This document shows, piece after piece, positions 35,444-47,399 of a stretch of DNA of 64,000 bases. The notes under the pieces were generated by a model. The model was not told the DNA's origin. It did no database searches and saw only the letters and a program-made list of their open reading frames with translations. A program made the translations under genes and the position numbers. Every line of letters begins with the position of its first letter. Positions within the stretch are counted from its first letter, which is position 1. This DNA comes from Eumeta japonica (taxonomy: Eukaryota > Arthropoda > Insecta > Lepidoptera > Psychidae), in contig BGZK01000532.1 in NCBI GenBank assembly GCA_005406025.1, positions 1 through 64,000 on the forward strand, in the 5' to 3' direction.

Positions 35444-38400
35444 GAAGTTATTTGTGTCATTGCTAAACTCCAACACGCCGCGTCTCGACCGCGCTGCGGG
35501 GCGATAAATTTACGTGCGGGCCTCGGAAGGGATGGGACGTCGGCGGACGTGTCGAGAAATTGAACGCATCGAGGCCACGTGCCGACTTGCCGGGCCGGTA
35601 AACTTGATTGGGCGACGCTAACCCGCTACGATTAGCTAGGACATTGCACCGTGATCGCCCGGACAATGTGGATTCTTTACCATAGACGTGAAAGTGATTC
35701 ATAACACGCCTACGTCACGAGATATCAACAGGTGTCGAGACGCCACCGTAAATACTAGCGTGACGATGCCCTTGTATATTCACGAGTAGGCGGATTAGCA
35801 CCTACGCGTTATTTTTAAATTTTTCTAATGAAATCAGTTGTATTTTTTCTTCTTATTTCTAAAAACACATACGACATACCAGAATAGTGTGTGTACGTAG
35901 AGCAGCCCACCTTTATTTAATCCCCCCGCCATGCACTTAGCCGTATTATCATTTATGAGACTGTCGCTCGTAGCCATCGATACTAGGGGTGTGGTTCCAT
36001 TCTAATTACAATCGTATAGTACTCTAGTACACAGGAGTTGAATTATTGATACCGAAGGGCCTAGTCGTTAAGAGTAGTAGGTACGTAATACACTGTATGT
36101 AGGTACTATAATTAAAATTGATTAAAAAAAATACTGAAATTTACACATCCATAAAATCGGTCAAAACTTTAAACATCAGTTTGTAATTTAACCTTGAACT
36201 CCTTGAGGCGACTCGAAATTAGAATTTTAATTCGATTTCTGTACACATACGCCGGCCGACTTATCTATTCAAATCGATACCGATTCAGACTTCATATCAT
36301 TTTTAAATTTCCGCTTTCTTTCGCTCAGCACTTGTGACCGGGGCACGTTCTGTCTTAGGAAGAAAGACGCGAGTTTTTCCACTCCTGTAAGTTATAAATG
36401 TACATTGTCACGTGATTTATATTTTGTGTATTCAGTACACTCGGGGGTGATTAAGTGAAATCCACCTAAAATAATTCCTATGTTTGGGGGAACTTGGATA
36501 TTCTCGTTATTTTTATTTCTTCCTTTTCTTATAACTTTTACGTTTGAGTGGAATTATTCTTTTCAAAAATGCTCTGCTTATTTTTTATATTTTGACAGTT
36601 CATTCTAAATACTAAAAACTGATATTAAAAAAAAAACAAAACTGCGCTCGACTAGTTTTCTGTGGTATGCAGAAGTCTTGTATAACTTATCAAATTCCCT
36701 GTAATGGTTTTCATTTTTCAAGTAATGTGAAGCGAAATTTAAGAATTTCATCACAATCTATTTCGAAATACTGTCACCGCCGACTTTGTACGTTGTGCCA
36801 CTACCAGTATACACTGTTCGCACATGGATATTTAGCTTACATCGGTATCACAGTAAATATTAATTGTGGATTCAAGAAGGTTTATCTACTTAAAATTTAA
36901 CGTCACCGGCATGCGCTGGTGTTGTGCGGAGATGACGTGTGTCCTGTTTACCGTCTTTCGTTGTGCCTTCGCACTAAATGGTTGCACAAACAACATCTGT
37001 TTACGATCGTCTTTATGACGACATCTGGACTCTTGTTCTAGATCTTTAAAAAAACGTAACATGTCATCTTGATTTCACATTCGTCATGCGAGTTAATGTC
37101 GTTAGAGTGTTGTTTTTAATATATACACATTTAATATCTATGAAGTTAATATGTTTTATATACCTATTAGATATATATATTTCCTATTATGCATATAATG
37201 TTGTAAAATATTTTTTTTCAAACAGAACGATATTTCTGAAAAATGTCAAAATTTATAAGGAAAGACGATACTGAAAAACTATATACATGAAGGAGGAAAC
37301 GAAAAACGCGTCATTAGCTCATGACTGGACGCCGTCCTACCCGCGAGGGACGCGACGGGTGCCGCTAGGTCGTCTGCATAAAATGGCTCGAATGGTTTAT
37401 TTCCGCTCTAAATATTTTGTATAAACGAGCAACAAATAGGAACGTACAAGTATTCATTGGAGGAGATGATTAGTTAAGATCGAAAGGAGTTGGACGAGGA
37501 AGACAATGGATACTCCGCGTTGGAGCGTCTCCGTTTACCGTTATAAGTTCCACGTACAAAAAAAATAATACGTAAACGAGAATAATAAATAATCAATCGA
37601 AACGGTATGCGTTTTATGGCTTATAATTTGCACAAAATAAAAATATCTGTCGCGTCGCCCACGCCGTCGTCGAGGTTCCGCAGCGCGATCTGTATAGATA
37701 AGCGCGCGCCGGCGGCTATCTCGGTTGGCAACCGGTCTCGCGCCATGATCGAACATCAAATCGATCATTGTTGCCAATAACACGTAGCGTATATCTGTTG
37801 GACGTGCATGTTCTGCTGTTGACACGTGAAGAAAGTGCGCGTTGTCGTACTTTTATTCACTGGCCATTATTATGTGGTCGTTTTCGTTTTCACGCCTCCA
37901 TCATCGTTCCACGGCCATCTTTCAACTTTGCATTTGTTATTTCATATTCGTTAAATTATATATTAATGTATTATATTTAAAAAAAAACAAACATAATTAT
38001 GTATGTATGAATATATATATATACCTAGATTTTGTTTGCGGCTTATTGAATATTTCGCCTATTTTTTTTGTTAAGGCTTTAAATTAAGCATCGAATCTTT
38101 TCGTCACTTTGTTCGGGAAAGTGGCAGAACATCGTTTTTAATTATTTTTTTTTCATAATGACATCTTTTAATGCCATTAAAATCAACCAATAACAATTAA
38201 CACAACCAAGAAAATTTTAATACAAAGCGATATATACAGAGCACGAAAAGAGTTATGCTCGACTTTATTCGACACTCGTTTATTTTGCTGCGTAATAACA
38301 AGAGCGAACATGTACGACGCACAAAGTGTATCGTAATTTCTTACATTTCTTTTATAATTCGTTGTTGTAAACTTGGCAAGTTACAGTCGTCGCCGATTGT

Positions 38401-39118
38401 CGGATCTCGGATTTATTGAGTTACAATCGTCAATGCGGCCTTATACTAGGTGTTCTATTGTTCAATATACGGGATCAGCGTAGGAACGGAGTATAAAAAA
38501 AATGGTATAGGTATGTGCGCGTCGCTAGCGGCCAAAAGATTTGCAGAAAATATTGGGTATCAAACAAAGATTCCTTTAAAAGAATTATAAAGCTCTAATT
38601 TGTATTAAATACATTTTATTTATTTATGTGTCGATTACTAGTTTTTCCAAAATAATATCACCGTGTCTGTATCATTTGTCGTCTGCGAGTTTATCGACCG
38701 TCTGGTGTTCGTTTGCCCGTCCAATTAGCAGACGTTCCCACAGCGTCTATTCTATGTTCTGCGTGGTAGACGTTATGAGATTAGAACAATAGGAACACGC
38801 TTACCGTGTAGAAGAATAACACGCGGTCTTCATCGAAAATAGAATTTCAAATTGGAAACTTCACCAATTTTAATTTCACAATTCATATAGAATTGAACGT
38901 TTTATAGAACAGTAGCGGCGGCAGTAGTGCGTCATCCGAATAGGCATATATAAATACTTAATGTGACTAAAATAGAATATGTAACACTGTCAATATAGTT
39001 TCGACGCGGGCAATTTTATTGTCTCCTATGCCTTTAATAGAAAAGGCCTACTGAGAAAGTGCCATTTCTACGCGATTGCCGTATCTCCTGGCGGTCGTTC
39101 TGAATAGCCTACTCTGTT
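35444..39118. other. Anonymous stretch, possibly intronic
   Basis: No exon recognised. 35460-35640 remains moderately GC-rich and holds a CACGTG box near 35576. The minus-strand frames at 35463-35702 and 37541-37825 are not recognisable proteins. Confidence 0.35.
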
Positions 39119-39158
39119 AAACTTTTTATATTGCCTTCGAAGGCAATATAAAAAGTTT
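39119..39158. repeat. Perfect 40-bp palindrome without spacer
   Basis: AAACTTTTTATATTGCCTTC (39119-39138) is followed directly by its exact reverse complement GAAGGCAATATAAAAAGTTT (39139-39158), with TTCGAA at the centre. There is no loop and no mismatch in 20 bp per arm. Confidence 0.95.
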
Positions 39159-41559
39159 GTGGATCCACATGGTTAGGTTTTCACATTCGGGCGAACATAT
39201 CTGAAGATCGTTTTAATGTTCTTTAAAAATATGCGATTCTATTTCAATTTTATATCTACTCGTTTATAGATTATTCAGACAGTTGGCGATTGAAAATAAC
39301 GTTTTATTTTGGCTTTGGCCGTCGTCGGTCGACTATTAAAACTTATTCATCGCCGTGTGAACATGAGATGCATCGACGTTCATTGTCGATATCTTATTTA
39401 AGCGTTTATCTCCGCACGTATCGTGTTAATCTAGATGTGACAAGTATTGCGTTGTAATGCATCAATCATCTTGTTACATTGACTAATCTCTCTATACTCT
39501 TGGACTATCTCGAGAAGCGAAATTCAATTTTATCTCTTTTCTTCCTTTTTCTTTGTCGCTTTCTTTCTTTATTATTCAATGCTTTTCAAGATTAGCGATT
39601 CAACGCTTAACGCTTCCGAAATCTGGATGCGGTATGATAGTTTAGTATACATATGTAAAAATGCATTATGGCAGGTATGTGTATTAAAAAATTGATTAGA
39701 TTTTTTCAATCAACGAGTCGTACTCGAGTGGTTAGTCAACGCTCTCGCGTTGACTCTAAAGGTCTATACATAGACAATACGATAGCATTGAGGATAGTTA
39801 AACATTATAAATCTGAACTATCTTAATTAGATATCGATATGACTGTGTTGTACTTTTAACATATAAATATCGTCATCAAAAGAGTATTTCGGTATCCGGA
39901 CTGACCTGCACTAAAAGTATCTGAAACAGACGGTCGGTATTAGCAGTATCCAGATGAAATTATTATTATACCCCACAGCCCGATAACGCATCCAGAACGC
40001 ATTCTGGATCTCTGACCTCGCGTTTTGTTTTCTTAGTTTCCTTAGCTATACGAGTTGTGTGCCCGGAAGCGGCGGTGATTGCGCTTCTAGAGGTCATTCA
40101 GGTGTGGTAGCCTTTCTAAATTGTTGTTTTTTAAAATGTTTTCAAAACGCAAAAGTGTATCGATTGTTATGGACTATAACGTTCAAAGCGAATAAAGACA
40201 TTACGAACATTTTCAAGTGTTTGATTGAGTGAATTCAACCAAAGTATACACGTATGCTCAATTCGAAGGCCCTATATTGTGACGCGCAGTATTCGTAGAT
40301 GAAAATCTAGTTACGTAAATTAAAAACGCAGTTAAAAGTGCAGTGAGTTGAATTATATAAAGACAATCATTACTAGATGAGAAAAATTAGCCGCTACCAG
40401 CCAAGTCGCTCCCGGCCGGAAACGTGAGCGGGCGGTCAGATGTGCTAATTTTAATCGGAATAGAATTTTGAGTGCAGCTCTAAAATTTGGTGCCGTCGTA
40501 CTTCTTGACTGCAGGAATTACGGCAGATTATTTCTGTCTTATACAAGTTTTATATGAATTACCAGAAGCCAAAATAACTAAGTATGTAGAATATAGGAAT
40601 ATCTTCAAAATTACTGAAGTGATAAATTTGTTTTGTGTTATAATTTTATACAGTTTTAGCAACTTGTCTTTGTATTATTTTTAATGAATTACAAGTATAC
40701 CGGACGAAGGTCGATTGTAAACAACAGGAAAATGCAAATAATTATTTTCATTGCAATGCTTTGTTAACTCGTTCTTATATAAGAAATTGCCTACGATGAA
40801 ATTGAATTTATAAGAACAGAAACAATTATAAAGAAAATTTGTTTTACGTTGAAAGAAAAGGACATAATAGAACGAACAAACGGGCGTCCATTTTAAAACG
40901 AGCAGAACATGTTTCAAGGCTTTTTTTTCTAATATCGTAACGAAAGAAGAACAACAGTATGCACAGATAAGTCATAACTTTGACTCTACGCATACGTAAT
41001 TCGTGTCTCGATCCGACGGCAATAACGAGGGATTAAAAAAATATATGATTATCGCCCACGCTCGGTCCGAAGGTGGTTTTATATCTAACGCTCTGCCGAT
41101 ATTTAAGGAACTCACAAAATCGGTATATATATAAAAGGAAGTCGTGTTATTTAATCAAGATCGTGTTAATCAAGAACGGTTGCGTAGATTTTTATGATCT
41201 TTGATTTGTTGAATTTGTCTACTCTCCGAATATCAAAATAACTAATTGAAAATATGAAAAATTCAAGAAAACAAATGTGAAGGAAATCTATTTTCTCATA
41301 CATTTTTCGTATGCAAACGCTATCTCCGATGACATGACGGGAACTAAAGTGAGTTTAGCTAAATTTGCATAGAGTATATCATTTCTTGTAAAAGTATGTT
41401 TGAATGGATGTTTGTCTTACGCTGACTTACGACGACGCTGACTAACATATTAAATAATATTAATACAATAACATTGTATTATATTACAAAATAAAGTTAC
41501 CTTTTATGTAATAAAAGTATAAATACCAATATAATCGGTAATCTATTGCTATTAACATC
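39159..41559. other. Anonymous stretch with a small hairpin and a TATA candidate
   Basis: 39734-39755 is a hairpin with nine perfect pairs and a TCTC loop (AGTCAACGC TCTC GCGTTGACT). TATAAAAGG at 41130-41138 is followed by ATCAAGATCGTGTT and ATCAAGAACGGTT, a pair of near-repeats at the expected start-site position. No coding exon was found near either. 40400-40440 is a short GC-rich patch (CGGCCGGAAACGTGAGCGGG). Confidence 0.4.
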
Positions 41560-42140
41560 CATGGTAGAGACGGACCAAAATTGGTATCAAGACGGCTATT
41601 GAAATAAACGGAATCGGGATCCGAACTTACAATGGAACCAGAATTAATATCGATAACAAAACCGTGATCGATAGCAGAATTGACAGCAAGAACAGTTAAT
41701 ATTAAATGAAGAGATTGATTCTTTGCACAGCGAGCATAGAATCAAACTCTTCTCTCCACCGGCATATTGCTGAATATTAGTTTATGCTTAGCGAAGCAGA
41801 CGGGTAACGACGGTATATATGTATATGTTTGGGTGTCCATTGCAGTATAAATAGCAATTTGTTATCACTAGCATTAATGCCCAAGGGAGAACCAAGATTA
41901 GTATCGAGATCTGTATTGGAATCGAGAGCGGGACAGGGAAAAGAGCTGGCTTGCGATACGGAAATTGACATCGAGGACAGGACCGTGATTGCGATCAAAA
42001 ATGACAGGAAGTCAGCCGATATAGAAGATGAAGGAATTTATTCTATATCTACGGAAGCCAAACCGGGGGCACGTTTGAACAGTAAAAAAAGTACTAAGTT
42101 TAAATTTACGCCCAGCGAAGAGTGACGAAGGGTGACCGCT
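41560..42140 (+). repeat. Degenerate purine-rich interspersed repeat (copy 3)
   Basis: Two blocks (41565-41700 and 41885-42060) are made of imprecise repeats of the type GGAATCGAGAGCGGGACAGG, ATTGACATCGAGGACAGGAC and GAACCAGAATTAATATCGAT. The element ends with CCCAGCGAAGAGTGACGAAG, then GACCGCTAGT, the same tail type as the repeats near 12000 and 43042. AGCGAAGCAGACGGGTAACG near 41792 suggests an internal or second tail. The 98-codon plus frame at 41829 follows the repeat texture and is not called a gene. Confidence 0.65.
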
Positions 42141-42397
42141 AGTTATCAATAAAACGAACAATTAACTATAAGAAGTAGGTTCGTGTACATATGATTTTTA
42201 ATTTAACTAAAAAGTCAATAGTTTGTCAGATAACATATAATACCACAACATCACAGATGAACCGAACCCTAATCCAAATTCAAATTCATCGCTGCAATGT
42301 AATCTTGGCTCCAATAAAATAGATAAAATTCGGCCCCACTATGGATTGCCCACTAAGCCACAAATTGTATCATTTAGTTAAGGAACATAGGAAAGGT

Positions 42398-42437
42398 GAA
42401 TAATTTTCATATCGATCCAATATTATGAAAATTATTC
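42398..42437. repeat. Inverted repeat, 13-bp perfect arms
   Basis: GAATAATTTTCAT (42398-42410) pairs exactly with ATGAAAATTATTC (42425-42437) across a 14-bp spacer. It directly adjoins a second hairpin. Confidence 0.85.
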
Positions 42438-42444
42438 AATATTA

Positions 42445-42517
42445 TGTGCAACCATCACAATATTTGAATGGACAATCACGTGGTGATTATGCATTCAATT
42501 CTTCTGATGGTTGTACA
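42445..42517 (+). ncRNA. Pre-miRNA-like hairpin candidate
   Basis: The arms TGTGCAACCATCA (42445-42457) and TGATGGTTGTACA (42505-42517) pair with one G-T wobble. After a six-base partly paired bulge zone, TTGAATG (42464-42470) pairs with CATTCAA (42492-42498). AATCAC/GTGATT then close a three-base GTG loop. About 73 nt with a roughly 24-bp imperfect stem is the size and shape of an insect pre-miRNA. It may equally be a MITE relic. I do not recognise a known miRNA seed. Confidence 0.35.
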
Positions 42518-43041
42518 TGGTGATGGTAAGCCACTATACCACCCAGATGAATTCCATGGCGTTGATAATGGACAGCGATAAAGGGATACGCCTCAAAAAA
42601 TGTGGTTTGAAAAGGTGCATATAATAGGCGAGATGCTATGGACAGAAGTTTTTAATGTTCCAGTGCAAAAAAAAAAATGAAAAATACTAAAGTGACCATA
42701 TTATTGACAAATGGCCAAAATTTGTGAATCGACCTATTCCGATAGGGGCTGGAAACGAGCGTTATGATGTGTCGGACGACGTGGAAAGCTACAAGGATGA
42801 AAAAACGCAGCCGTGTCCTATCTTATGGACAAACAAATTGAATAGATAGGTTTTGGGTTTTAAACTAATTTAACTTTGCTTTTATATCATTGTCCTTTAT
42901 TTTATTTTATTCTATCATCTTATTTATCATAATGGTTTAATGAATTGGACCTAGTTATGATTATCCATATTTTAAATGAAATAAAAGTAACAAGCGGTAT
43001 CAGTTATAGATTATTATTAATACCATTTTAAATTATATGGC

Positions 43042-43232
43042 ACTAGCTGTACCGCCGCTTCGCTGGGTAATTTTTATTTATAAATAAAATGGCGAAGGTT
43101 TTACGGAATTCGTAAAATGAGTAGCCTAGAAACATCTACAAATCATCCCGCATCGAATGGTCCCAGTCCCACGTCTATACGTTTAGTAGTTTTTACGTGA
43201 TTGGCGAACAAAGACAAACTATTTTCATTATA
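43042..43232 (-). repeat. Short interspersed repeat, copy B
   Basis: Inverse-orientation copy of 11815-12012. It begins here with ACTAGCTGTACCGCCGCTTC and GCTGGGTAATTTTTAT, runs through CGCATCGAATGGTCCCAGTC, and ends ATTTTCATTATA. This copy keeps the CTAG(T) end that the other has mutated to CTAAT. Confidence 0.85.
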
Positions 43233-44319
43233 TATGTATAGATTAATATGTGTACGGCCAAAGAATATGATTTTTTTTTCTTTACCGGCGTGAACTAGCG
43301 TTCGCGTGATTCGAGCGTCCTACCCAAGTTGACAAAAAAATGGTCGGACAAGCCGCGGTTCCAGCGTTTTTCTACCTGCTGGCTGCGTCTGTTGTTCGTA
43401 TCTACAATGGTTCCGAAAATTCCGAAACTTCCCGATTCTATTTTATTTCCTGCAGTATTTATTTAATTTTCAATGTAGTTGATGACACACATCTTTACGT
43501 GCAATTAGCTAATTGCGCTTCAAATACTCAACGGTTTTAACAACTCACTCGGCGTAATCATCTTATGGCTTGTTAATGAATATTCTTTACATAGTTTTCT
43601 GCAATTCTAAATAGGTATAGTTAACTAACGATATACATAAATAATGGCAAAATAAATTATCAGAACTGCGTTTTAAAGAATCGCTTTCCATTTTAATTTT
43701 TAGCTTTTTGTTTTTATCAATTTTTAGCAGGCTTATCATTTTTCTTTCTGATAATTGATATTCAGTTTTTTTAAGCTATACAAATATAAATACAAATACA
43801 AAATCAGAAAAAGTCACGTGATTTTCAGATTTCCTTTTGACCATTTTTTACAACGTAATTGATTTCTGACCACGTTCAATCCGCGATCTAGGTTCTGATA
43901 ATAATTTCCAGTAATTCCTAGATAAAACTAGCAACATAAAATTTAAGCCTGCACTCAAAGATTTTAATTCCATTAAAACTTCACGCACTAATCACCACTC
44001 GCTTCCCTCCCGTGAGCGATTTCTGACTACAGTGCTACTTTAATAATGCTAGTCAAGTCAATAAGAAGGTATTTGTATAAATATTTTAAAATTGTCATTG
44101 CCTCTTTTCATTTTCGTAATCTTCTCATAGAACAGTTCAATAAACCCGCATCAGTTATTGTACAATTTAAATTTCATTTTAATTTGTCTGATTTGACTGT
44201 AATTCAGATTTGACTGTTCGTTCGGTTCGCGTACCAATCTATATACAGTTCCAAATTTCATTATTAATTTATATTAATAACGAGTACGTATAAAAGTAAA
44301 TTTCGAACTATTTTAAGTC
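43233..44319. other. Anonymous AT-rich stretch
   Basis: No gene recognised. The 66-codon plus frame at 43340 begins in a GC-richer patch but matches nothing I know. Confidence 0.4.
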
Positions 44320-44670
44320 CGCGCCCTCGAAAGTGACGAGTTTTCCTTTTGGCCGTCACCCAAAACGCCGAACGGCGGCGCGCCCGGCGCTGTCGGGAAA
44401 GCCTATCGTGCGCTCGTTCAATAATTGTGATCCGTTCATCGTATTTCTTTCGTCGGCAAATCGTCGCGGATTATTTGGACGCTGTAAACACACGACGCGA
44501 CGCAATCCCGCCCGTTGCCAGAACGCGTCGCGCGGCGCCGTCCCCCGTGGATCTTTGCCGCTTTGCGTTGCGCTAATTGCGCCGTTCTGAGTATTTCGGT
44601 CGGGACGTTTTTGCTCGAGTCGTATGCGCGTGAGCACGTCGTAGGTATTGAAATTATCTTACAGCGCACG
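44320..44670. promoter_or_regulatory. CpG island, candidate promoter or 5' exon
   Basis: CpG-dense DNA (GAACGGCGGCGCGCCCGGCG near 44370, CGCGTCGCGCGGCGCCGTCC near 44523) lies in AT-rich surroundings. It is open in two frames on each strand at once, the mark of composition rather than coding. It ends near GTCGTAG followed by GTATTG at about 44643, a possible weak donor. Lying 2.6 kb upstream of PRL-1, it could be an alternative promoter. Confidence 0.4.
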
Positions 44671-45975
44671 TAGGCCGAGTGAATAGCGCGTTAATAGGTA
44701 GATAATTACGCCGCTGTCGCCTATTTGATCGCTTTTTTACGTAGTAATAATAACTCAATGTTTTTTAAAGGCTATTTTGATGGAATCGTATAGAAGAAAG
44801 CGTATTTCATAAACAGCGCGCTGATGAATACTTCAAGTAATGCAAATTAATTAAGAATTCAAACACTTATGTTGTTAACTAATAGTGAGTTACGAAGGAG
44901 AGCCACAAAAATGATTTCACTACCCGATAACATATTAATAACGTTATCGCCCTTCGCAATAACAACATCGATGTACAGTTTTTGGCATAAACAATGAAAT
45001 TTTACGTTCAGACAATCGTACTCTTCCCAAATGATGTTTTTATTCGTCACCGCTAGATGCTTGAAATACTCATAATCACTGAAATAACGACATATAAATT
45101 GTTTTGTACATTTATTAATAACTCTTAATGACATGTGACGAGATACCCGACGCAGATTTGCTTATCGGGCATACTTCGTTCGATCAAGTGGTGGCTACGG
45201 GCTACCTAGCGCGAGTGCCATTCGTTAGCGCGCAGTCGCTCGGCGTCGTGATCGGGTAATGTACCGGCGAGCGCGCATATTCTAAAAGAAATAAACTTTC
45301 TTGCTAATATCATAAACACGTAAGTTTACTTCCTTATAACATTCTCACGCTTCAAGTACGTGCTTGACTTGCGAATAGCAGCACAGTTTTACGTACTTCT
45401 AAAGTTAGATTTCAATTTTGTAAATTGACTTTACCTAAGATTATATTTCTGTGCCGAACGTGATTTTATTCGAAGACCAAACAACTTTTTAACAATAAAT
45501 TACTCATAGTGCACACCAATAAAAAAGATTTTTTTCGGGACAGATAAAATCTGACTTTTTTTCCTGTGATAAATTGTAGCTTCATTACCGTACTCCATGG
45601 AGCAGTTCGAGTTGGCATCCCGTACTAACTACGAAATTCAATTGTACAATGATGCATTGTTTGGTTTCTTCCGCATATATTCACCGATATCGTATGTCAA
45701 TTTCAGCTGGAGATCTCATCAGTGGCCACATTAATGGAGTTCCGATTGGACAGCGCGGAGTACTGCCAGGCACAACACAAATAAGTAGCCCGCCGCACCC
45801 ACCGCACCGACCGCGCCAGGACCCCCTGCGAGAAGGACGACACCCATGCGGCCAGCTCGCACACACTCCACGATAGATATTACCTTCTACCATCCACAGG
45901 TTGGTTATCTGTTCCCGTCACGGTGTTACTATTTCGCTTTCGTTTTGCAAAACAAAATTATACCCATGTCGTTAT

Positions 45976-46010
<35 letters not shown>

Positions 46011-46639
46011 ATTATTATTATTATTATACATATGAATTTTATTCTGGTGGCTCGTATTCTTGTTAACCCCTGAAAAAATCTGTAAAAAAATATTACTTTC
46101 GAAAAACGCCGGCGATATAGATGTGCAAGACTAATCGTCATATATTTTCTGATTAGTGATGACCGAAAATCCACTGGTTTTTCTATATTGTAACGTAAGG
46201 CAGTGTTTAATAATTTTTCACAAAACCTTTCATTTATTAGTACAATATAATGATAGCTATAAGTTACTCTAAAAGAAGTTTTATTACACTTGTGTTATAC
46301 CACCCATTCTGCAATACAAAACTCCAAAAAAAGAAAAACATCGCTAATCATTTGTCTACACAAGTCTATTTATATAATGCGTAGTTTACTTCACGAACCA
46401 TTTGTGTGAATTGACCATAGTTAGTGATAATTTTTTTGTAGACCTCGTGGCAATTTCCGTAACAATGATATAATCTAGTTTATAATTTTTGAGGCTTTCG
46501 TTATTATCAGCAATTTCATAATTTTGGACCAGAAACCAAGCGATCTACCCAAGTCACACAATTTTTTTCTCTGACGAAACAAGCCGATGACGTTAACAAA
46601 TGATATCTCAGCTCTCAATCTTATAATTGTGAATCCACC
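44671..46639. other. Anonymous stretch with microsatellites
   Basis: No gene recognised. 45160-45280 and 45690-45880 are GC-richer. The latter (CGCACCCACCGCACCGACCG) is open in one plus and one minus frame but is not recognisable. Confidence 0.4.
45980..46026. repeat. (TA)n and (TTA)n microsatellites
   Basis: About 14 TA units are followed directly by about six TTA units. Confidence 0.95.
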
Positions 46640-46800
46640 TTCATATCTGGTATCTCTCGGGGGACTTGCGGTGATCTGATCGAGCGGGCGCGGGTGACGT
46701 CGCCGGCCGCTCTTGGCAGCCGCCGCGGTGGCCGTCCGCGCCGCCCGAACTGCGCCGGGGGCGTTTCTATTTTTATTACGTGTTTATTTTTTATCCGCGA
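46640..46800 (+). promoter_or_regulatory. Probable PRL-1 proximal promoter
   Basis: A CpG-rich block (GAGCGGGCGCGGGTGACGTC near 46682, GCAGCCGCCGCGGTGGCCGT near 46717) contains a TGACGTC CRE-like motif and lacks a TATA box. It lies about 500 bp upstream of the PRL-1 start codon on the same strand. The sequence between, 46800-47282, looks like a long 5' leader. I did not find a convincing acceptor just before the ATG, so the leader may be unspliced. Confidence 0.5.
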
Positions 46801-47282
46801 CAGTCCATTTCAGACGGTGAACGTACTTCGCCCGTTGTATACGATTTAGAAACCATGAGAACGAATCGGGAAACTCGCGCTTTCCGGACGACACCGTTAA
46901 TTCTTTCCTTTTCTCTCTGTTCCAGTTACCTTAAACTCTTATCGCTCGATCGGCGCCGGAGCATAACACCATCACCGGAAGAATCGGTGAATTTTTGAAT
47001 ACGAAGAAACTTATGTTCTCTTAATTTAATCTCGGTTTTACTCCGCATTTCGGACTTTTGTTTATTTGCGATCGGATGTGCTCGCGGCGTTGAACGGGAC
47101 GTCCATGCGGCTCGTTCCCATGATATAGTAGGACCCTTTCAAATAAAAAGGACCGAGACTGCGGTGTGTTGTGTGGAAATAGAGTGACGATTTGCCTGTT
47201 GAACTTTGCGATAGTACCCCGAGCTGTGGGGAGAGCGAGCGTCAGACGTGGTCTTCTATCGAACGAGGTTCCTTAAGGGCAC

Positions 47283-47399
47283 ATGAGCACCATGAAGCAG
47301 AAGGACATCCGGCCGGCGCCCTCGCTCATCGAGTTCAAGGGCATGCGGTTTCTCATCACCGACCGCCCGTCCGATGTCACCATTCAGGCCTACCTTCAG
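47283..47399 (+). CDS. PRL-1: PRL-1 coding exon 1
   Basis: Thirty-nine codons from ATG to a CAG followed by GTTAGT, phase 0. It ends in the QAYLQ stretch that should be followed by ELK in the next exon. The downstream Met codon (47292) is an alternative start. GC-rich codon use contrasts with the AT-rich introns. Confidence 0.92.

Larger units (their letters stand above)
42240..42860 (+). other. Unassigned stretch, possible decayed transposon
   Basis: The plus strand holds short open pieces separated by stops, such as NKIDKIRPHYGLPTKPQ near 42315 and PIGAGNERYDVSDDVES near 42745. The texture is that of a decayed protein-coding element. The first piece faintly recalls a piggyBac-type KIRP motif, which is not enough for a call. 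The two hairpins at 42398-42517 lie inside. Confidence 0.2.

Noticed and set aside
39720..39760. tRNA-like sequence (GAGTGGTTAGTCAACGC with a 9-bp hairpin)
   Set aside because: No T-arm or B box follows at the required distance.
41829..42125. 98-codon ORF with charged residues
   Set aside because: It follows the degenerate repeat family found at three other loci.
42240..42860. piggyBac transposase remnant
   Set aside because: Only one short KIRP-like stretch is suggestive; no catalytic Asp context or TTAA-flanked ends were seen.
44333..44669. Overlapping ORFs on both strands
   Set aside because: All frames open together in a CpG island, which is a composition effect.
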